Of a stretch of DNA of 64,000 nt, positions 57,044-64,000 are shown one piece after another; position 1 is the first letter of the stretch, and each line of letters starts with the position of its first letter. The notes beneath the pieces are model-generated. The model was given only the letters and a program-made list of their open reading frames with translations, was not told the DNA's origin and ran no database searches. The translations under genes were made by a program, and so were the position numbers. The stretch lies in contig NZ_JAIMCA010000005.1 in NCBI RefSeq assembly GCF_025499465.1, positions 434,001 through 498,000 on the forward strand, given 5' to 3'. This stretch comes from Allobosea sp. BH3. GTDB lineage: Bacteria > Pseudomonadota > Alphaproteobacteria > Rhizobiales > Beijerinckiaceae.

Positions 57044-57265
57044 ATGACCAAAACTCTTGAACCTGGAACCGATGTCACCTGGCGCTGGGGCGCGTATGTC
57101 GCGCGCGGAAGGGTCGAACAGGTTTTCACCGAGCCCGTGACCCGCACCATCAAGGGCACGGAAGTCCGCCGCAACGCCTCGTCCGACAATCCCGCCTATC
57201 TGGTGACGCAGGCAAGGGGCGGCTACGCACTGAAGTCACATAGCGAGGTCGAGGCGGAGGGGTAG
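57044..57265 (+). CDS. DUF2945 (hypervirulence-associated TUDOR-like) protein
   Basis: 73-residue small protein matching the DUF2945/HVA1 family (TDVTWRWGAYVARGRVEQVF, then IKGTEVRRNASSDNPAYLV). GGAG lies six bases upstream of the chosen ATG; the frame is open further upstream without similarity. The fold is a small beta barrel with unknown role. A strong hairpin follows. Confidence 0.82.
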   Translation: MTKTLEPGTDVTWRWGAYVARGRVEQVFTEPVTRTIKGTEVRRNASSDNPAYLVTQARGGYALKSHSEVEAEG

Positions 57266-57273
57266 TGGGCGGC

Positions 57274-57323
57274 GGCCTCGGTCGCCCGCTCCCCGACGGC
57301 CTTCGGTCGGGGAGCCCGAGGCC
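57274..57323. other. Strong hairpin after the DUF2945 gene
   Basis: Outer arms ggcctcgg / ccgaggcc (8 bp), a one-sided 6-nt bulge, inner arms gctccccgac / gtcggggagc (10 bp) and an 8-nt loop. No T-run on either strand. It could be a factor-assisted terminator or RNA structure; function not shown. Confidence 0.6.
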
Positions 57324-57436
57324 TTCCGCATGCGGCCGAGAGCGATGACGGCCTCCTGTCAACTCCTGTCACCAATCGCATCCGCGATGCGCGCCACCCC
57401 CTCGCATCGCACCGCGTTCCGCCCCATATTGCAGCC

Positions 57437-60169
<2,733 letters not shown>

Positions 60170-60203
60170 ATTGATTAGAAATTAAAGTATAATTGATAAT
60201 TAT

Positions 60204-60713
60204 TCAGGAAAAAGCATCGTCAAATATGTATAATATTCTTTTTCCGGAAGTGTGTGTTTTAACAGCCTCTTCGATTGTCGTATTTCTTCCTCGGGCATGA
60301 GCAAAATCGTGACGCCAATTGAGTATTTGCTCGTAAGATGTTTCGATGTTTGACCCTGTTCGTTCCAAAATTGAATTTTTCTTCTGAGAAAGATTTCGCT
60401 TAAATCTGCTATGGATTGCAGGATCAAATGTCTCACAGTATTTTTTAAGGTCGCTGACTCTTATTTTGCTGTTTAATCTTTCATAATTGCGGACGGTGAA
60501 GCCGCCAAATGCTGCGTGGTGTCTGCTGGCGTAATCGCATAATATTTCTTTTACGCAAGTTTCATATGTTGCCGCCATTGCGACAACAAGAAGTCCAGCC
60601 AAGTCAGCGCGAAAGGTCACGCTTCTGGGAGAGCTCGATGGGATTAAGCTATTAATCTCCTCAATTAAATCATCAAGCGTGGATAATTGCCGGATCACAT
60701 CAGATTTTGCCAT
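60204..60713 (-). CDS. HEPN-superfamily putative RNase of a two-gene AT-rich module
   Basis: 169 residues, mostly helical. The HEPN RNase signature R-x4-H is present in NWRHDFAHARG near residue 140, preceded by the helix typical of MAE_28990 or RiboL-PSP-type HEPN proteins. HEPN proteins of this kind are toxins or abortive-infection RNases. The gene is visibly AT-rich (rich in ATT, AAA, TTT) in a GC-rich genome, a sign of transfer. It overlaps the end of the DUF262 gene by 14 bp, so the two are translated together. The precise subfamily is from memory of motifs. Confidence 0.72.
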   Translation of the reverse strand: MAKSDVIRQLSTLDDLIEEINSLIPSSSPRSVTFRADLAGLLVVAMAATYETCVKEILCDYASRHHAAFGGFTVRNYERLNSKIRVSDLKKYCETFDPAIHSRFKRNLSQKKNSILERTGSNIETSYEQILNWRHDFAHARGRNTTIEEAVKTHTSGKRILYIFDDAFS

Positions 60714-61782
60714 CGGAAATCACTTCCTTGGCGCGTTTAATCCTCTCCTTAACTGTCAAAGTATCTGTTGTTGCGCCTCGTAGGTATTTATCAAACGTGG
60801 CATCCTTGGCGAGGGAATCATATTTTTTCTTAAGTTGATCAGATGTTACGGCATTGTCCTCAAGGAGTGCGATCATGACACCCTCAAGCATTGCTGCATT
60901 TACGACATTCCGTGGGCGGAATGGCCGATCCAAAGTGTTGGCGACCAGCTTAACTGCTTCTGGAAAACGTTTTTTGAATGATTCCGCGCGTGCGCTATCA
61001 AATTTCCTATTTTGATCCATTTGATTGTTAAGGTATTTAAGCATTGGCTTTTCGTAATCTTGCCAATTGTTAAAGAGTGAGAACAATCGAAGGACGATCT
61101 CGAGGTCTTTTTGATTCTTATCCGAGTTTGAGATTCCGAGTATCTTTCGCCAATCTGAATTAATGTTTAACTCTCTAAGTTCATCAACAATATTGCCTCT
61201 ATAAACAGCATTCCGTATCTCTTGAGGTTTAAGCTGCGTTCCGCCGGTGTTGAGTCTCTGGAAGATATGGAAAACACTGTCGTTGCGAAGGCTTGGCTTT
61301 AGCTGTTTAATATGAATTGCTCTGAGTGACGTGTTATGAAGCCTGCGTTGGTCTCTTGTACTCAATTCAGAAAATGTTTTTCCATTATAATCGGATCGTT
61401 CGGACAGGCCTTTTAATCTAAAAACTTGTCTTTTCCCGTGATTATCAGTCTCTCCGAAGTAGCCTTCAAAGAAATATTTTACGGACATAATTCTCTGCTG
61501 TCCGTCAATTATTTCTAACTGATCGTCATCATTTACATAAAGAAATACTTGAGGAACAGGTAGGCCCATCAAGAATGATTCAATCAACCTTGATGCCTGT
61601 TCGATCTTCCAGACATACTTTCTCTGGTAGAATGGGACGATAATATCGTTCTGCCTGACCTTGTTGGCTAAAAGTTCTAAGGTCGGGTCGGCTGGGGATA
61701 CGGAAATATCAAATTCTACGAACGGGGTTTCGTCGCCTTCTTCTTCTGTTTCGAGTTCAACGTCGTCCGATTGCATCGTCAT
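60700..61782 (-). CDS. DUF262 (ParB-like/GmrSD-N-type) protein
   Basis: 360 residues. The N-terminal DUF262 domain shows VPFYQRKYVWKIEQASRLIESFLMGLPVP and the hallmark LEIIDGQQRIMSVKYF, with FQRLNTGGTQLKPQEIRNAVY further on. In this superfamily DGQQR belongs to a ParB-like NTP-binding or nuclease fold, as in GmrS and several phage-defence proteins. The C-terminal half is helical and lacks the DUF1524 HNH nuclease of GmrD. The start was chosen for GGAGG ten bases upstream. AT-rich like its HEPN partner and first in the pair. Confidence 0.82.
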   Translation of the reverse strand: MTMQSDDVELETEEEGDETPFVEFDISVSPADPTLELLANKVRQNDIIVPFYQRKYVWKIEQASRLIESFLMGLPVPQVFLYVNDDDQLEIIDGQQRIMSVKYFFEGYFGETDNHGKRQVFRLKGLSERSDYNGKTFSELSTRDQRRLHNTSLRAIHIKQLKPSLRNDSVFHIFQRLNTGGTQLKPQEIRNAVYRGNIVDELRELNINSDWRKILGISNSDKNQKDLEIVLRLFSLFNNWQDYEKPMLKYLNNQMDQNRKFDSARAESFKKRFPEAVKLVANTLDRPFRPRNVVNAAMLEGVMIALLEDNAVTSDQLKKKYDSLAKDATFDKYLRGATTDTLTVKERIKRAKEVISDGKI

Positions 61783-62453
61783 CGCGCAGGATCCTCCAAG
61801 TAACACGATCCTGAGATTCGCCTCGGCCGTCAATCGTAGTCGTGCTCGTCGATCGGTGCGTCGGCGCACCGCCCACTTCGTCTAGATTTCGCTCCGCTGG
61901 GGATGAACATAATACGTTATGTGAATATAGCCGCAGGGAGCCCTTGCCATCCGGGAGAAGATTCCTGCCGGGCCTGCGTCAAATTTATCCCCGCCCTTGC
62001 GCCCCGACCCTATCCTCCCTCCACCTCATCCCCGAGGGGCAGCCATCCGGAGGTATGCCAGTGGCGGGGTTGAGGGCGGCGCCTGCGGGTGGAGTTACGA
62101 TCCACTCCCGGGAGGCTTCGGGGCACCGCCCTGGGGGTACTACGGCCCCTGTGCGAGGAGCTCGCTGGAAGGCTCGGCCGGTGACGGATTGCGTAAGCGA
62201 GGGCGCGACGAGGCGATGAGCCGAACTGGCGTCCGGACCCGCAGTTCCCGATCTGCCCAGCCGTATAAGCGCGGCCCGGAGACTGAAGAACGCCGATGAG
62301 CGGAGCGCCACGGGGCGTGCGGATGGTGGCTCAATCCATCCGCGCCGCATCCTGGCTCAATGGAAGCGGCTGACTACCAAACCTGCGCCTCGCGGCGCTC
62401 CGCTGCCCCTCATTTCTACCGCACGCGGAAACGCGGGCGGCGTAAACTCACGC
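61783..62453. other. Unrecognised non-coding block with an operator-like palindrome
   Basis: About 670 bp with no gene I can support. Near its left side, 125 bp upstream of the DUF262 start, is ACATAA-TACG-TTATGT (61907-61922), a possible operator or promoter element of the AT-rich pair. From about 61950 base composition returns to GC-rich. Open frames on both strands across 61990-62350 resemble no family and use codons unlike real genes nearby. It may be a decayed mobile element or a structured RNA; neither can be shown. Confidence 0.5.
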
Positions 62454-62555
62454 GTCATTCTCGGGCGGAGCGCAGCGCAGACCCGAGAATCTCAGGCAGG
62501 AAGGCAACAGAGCCTCCTTCGGCATGAGATGCTCGGGTCAAGCCCGAGCATGACG
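62454..62555. repeat. Palindromic repeat, family B, copy 2
   Basis: Same two-hairpin layout as the copy after cobO: cattctcggg...cccgagaat and gatgctcggg...cccgagcatgac, differing at only a few positions. Confidence 0.9.
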
Positions 62556-62672
62556 CCGGTGGCGGGCGCCTCGCCCCCCCAACGCAGATGTGATGGCCCG
62601 GCTGCAACCCGGCCGTGCCAGTCTCGTTGCGGAGGGAGCGCCCGCGTGGCGCCTGAAAAGGGGAGAACTGCC

Positions 62673-63059
62673 ATGACGATGCTGAACCGCCGCCGCCTTT
62701 CGCTCGGGCTCGCCGCGCTCGCTGCCGCCGCCGCCCTGCCGGCGCTGGCCCATCACGGCTGGTCCTGGGCCGAGGGCGAGCAGATGACCCTGCAGGGCAA
62801 GATCAGCAAGATCTCGATGGCCCCGCCGCATCCGATGCTGATGGTCGAGTCCGAGGGCAAGCTCTGGCAGGTCGATCTCGGCAATCCCAGCCAGACCGAG
62901 CGCTCCGGCTTTCGCGGCGACACGGCCAGGCCCGGCGATGCCATCACCGCGCTCGGCAACCGCCATCTCGACAAGACCAAGCTGCACATGAAGGCCGTGC
63001 GCATCACCATCGCCGGCCAGAACTACGACATGTATCCCGAGCGGATTCGGACCAACTAG
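62673..63059 (+). CDS. DUF6152 family exported protein
   Basis: 128 residues. A signal peptide is clear (MLNRRRLSLGLAALAAAAALPALAHHG, basic start then Ala/Leu core); an RRR start leaves Tat export possible. The mature part has HHGWSWAEGEQMTLQGKISKISMAPPHPML and a C-terminal DMYPERI, matching the DUF6152 family of small periplasmic proteins, function unknown. GGGGAGA precedes the ATG. The membrane protein encoded 70 bp downstream is its usual neighbour. Confidence 0.82.
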   Translation: MTMLNRRRLSLGLAALAAAAALPALAHHGWSWAEGEQMTLQGKISKISMAPPHPMLMVESEGKLWQVDLGNPSQTERSGFRGDTARPGDAITALGNRHLDKTKLHMKAVRITIAGQNYDMYPERIRTN

Positions 63060-63105
63060 CATCGGCCCGAAAAGTGGGAACCGGTTTTCGGAGTAAGCCG
63101 ATGCG
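63059..63105. repeat. Short palindromic repeat, family D, copy 2
   Basis: Starts on the last base of the DUF6152 stop codon and runs gcatcggcccgaaaagtg...ggttttcgg...ccgatgcg, matching the copy at 7260. It sits between two genes that otherwise look like one operon. Confidence 0.85.
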
Positions 63106-63129
63106 TGAAACAGCAGGCCGGCCGGCTTG

Positions 63130-63600
63130 ATGGCGTTCCTCGAAGCGCTGGGCCATTGGCCGGGCGCGCTGTGGCTGCAGCGCTCCGGCACGGCCTATCT
63201 CTTCGTCAATGCCGCGCACATCCTCGGGGTCGGCCTGCTGGTCGGCGCCATCCTGCCGCTCGATCTCCGGCTCGCCGGGCTGATCCGCGGCGCCCCGCTC
63301 GCCGCGCTCGCGCCCTTCCTGACGCGGGCGGCGGCCTTCGGCCTCGGGCTCGCGTTGCCGACCGGCTTCTGGCTCTTCACGGTGAAGCCGCTGGAATATG
63401 CCGGCAACGCGGCCTTCCTCTGGAAGCTCGCTCTGCTCGCGCTGGCGCTGGCCAATATCGGGCTCCAGCATCGCGGCGCGGCATTGCAGGGCGCCGTCGC
63501 GAGCGGGCATGTGCCGGCCCGCGTGCGGGCGAGCGCACTGGCTTCGTTCAGCCTCTGGCTCTGTGTGCTCGTCGCGGGGCGATGGATCGGCTTCGCGTGA
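63130..63600 (+). CDS. DUF6644/DUF2214-like small membrane protein
   Basis: 156 residues with four or so TM helices (YLFVNAAHILGVGLLVGAIL, LTRAAAFGLGLALPTGFWLFT, LWKLALLALALANIGL, SLWLCVLVAGRWIGF). A conserved histidine in NAAHILG could bind metal or haem. It is the usual partner of DUF6152 proteins; function unknown. A TTG one codon earlier is an alternative start. Only the short repeat D separates it from the exported protein gene. Confidence 0.75.
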   Translation: MAFLEALGHWPGALWLQRSGTAYLFVNAAHILGVGLLVGAILPLDLRLAGLIRGAPLAALAPFLTRAAAFGLGLALPTGFWLFTVKPLEYAGNAAFLWKLALLALALANIGLQHRGAALQGAVASGHVPARVRASALASFSLWLCVLVAGRWIGFA

Positions 63601-63609
63601 AGCGCGCGC

Positions 63610-64000
63610 TCACGCTGCGACGACGAGCTGCGTTTCCAGCTTGCGGATGGCGGTGCCGAGCTCGGGTTCGTCGACCAGGTCGGCGGCGTCGGCGAGCTTG
63701 AACCAGTGCAGGTCGCGCTCGTGCTGCTCGGCCCAGCTGTCGAGCTGCTGCTCGACCTCGAGCAGATAGAGCTTCACCTCGCAGAGGGTGAAATGGTCGC
63801 TCATCCGCTTCCAGTAGGTGTAGCGTCCGGCCGGCTTGTCGCTGATGCGGCCCAGCACGCCGGCCTCTTCATAGGCCTCGCGGGCAGCAGCGTCGCGATC
63901 CTTGAGGCCCTTCATCGGCCAGCCCTTGGGCACGATCCAGCGCCGCGTCGTGCGCGAGGTGACGAGCAGGATTTCCGCCGAGCCGTCGAGGGCGCGGCGG
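63610..64000 (-). CDS. Nudix hydrolase (5' end outside the window)
   Basis: About 130 residues are visible and the reading frame stays open to the window edge. The Nudix box is seen as GLKDRDAAAREAYEEAGVLGRI (GxxxxxExxxxxxxREUxEExGU with an Asp/Ala variation in the first half), preceded by WIVPKGWPMKG, which resembles diphosphoinositol-polyphosphate or diadenosine-polyphosphate-type Nudix enzymes of alphaproteobacteria. The first Glu position of the box looks substituted. It converges with the DUF6644-like gene, 9 bp apart. Confidence 0.85.
   Translation of the reverse strand, partial: RRALDGSAEILLVTSRTTRRWIVPKGWPMKGLKDRDAAAREAYEEAGVLGRISDKPAGRYTYWKRMSDHFTLCEVKLYLLEVEQQLDSWAEQHERDLHWFKLADAADLVDEPELGTAIRKLETQLVVAA

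Noticed and set aside
61985..62350. Open frames of about 100-125 codons on both strands
   Set aside because: No recognisable motif, no ribosome site and implausible composition; treated as non-coding.

Overview
The window reads as chromosome of a GC-rich alphaproteobacterium, most likely Hyphomicrobiales (a Bosea- or Methylobacterium-type relative is my inference). The evidence is a RegB/RegA redox pair, an intracellular PHA depolymerase, MmcB, an aerobic (CobG-type) cobalamin pathway, and several families of short palindromic intergenic repeats. No rRNA, tRNA, CRISPR array or complete insertion sequence was seen.

Layout. 0.2-7.2 kb: a YgjP-like metallopeptidase, phaZ behind a PhaR-type operator, regB-regA closed by a terminator, a divergent MFS/LysR pair, and mmcB. 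7.4-25.4 kb: a large cobalamin block. A B12 riboswitch at 21.73-21.89 kb faces cbtB-cbtA-DUF1636-cobW-cobN-cobG-cobH-cobI-cobJ on the minus strand. cobK lies on the plus strand wedged between cobJ and cobL with no free DNA on either side, and cobL-cobE-cobM-cobB-bluB resume on the minus strand. cobP-cobO, cobD and cobC follow to the right. Together these cover cobalt import (CbtAB), ring contraction and methylation, cobalt insertion (CobN), lower-ligand synthesis (BluB), adenosylation and the aminopropanol arm. cobA, cobF, cobQ, cobS, cobT, cobU and cobV are not in the window. cobN carries an in-frame copy of an intergenic palindromic repeat.

25.4-33.7 kb: a 2-hydroxyacid dehydrogenase with an MFS transporter, a small membrane protein with a GMC oxidoreductase, then manC-nadE. 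33.8-42.9 kb is a more accessory stretch: a two-gene unit (eqolisin-fold protein and soluble PAP2 protein with a Gly-Asn-Thr tract), an adenylate cyclase/TolB-like/TPR protein, a CMD-family protein, a large autotransporter, and argC behind what looks like an attenuator. 43.2-48.9 kb: an oligopeptide ABC transporter operon with a fused double ATPase. 49.1-53.1 kb: purU, then an SDR/inositol-dehydrogenase/inositol-phosphatase operon. 53.3-60.2 kb: a Na/Pi cotransporter, a YnfA protein, a BaiN-like flavoprotein, a DUF2945 protein and an extended uvrB.

60.17-61.95 kb is a sharply AT-rich insert carrying two overlapping genes, a HEPN-fold putative RNase and a DUF262 (ParB-like) protein. This is the best candidate for a small defence or toxin-antitoxin-like module. 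It is followed by about 670 bp of unrecognised non-coding DNA, a DUF6152/DUF6644-type pair, and a Nudix gene cut by the window edge.
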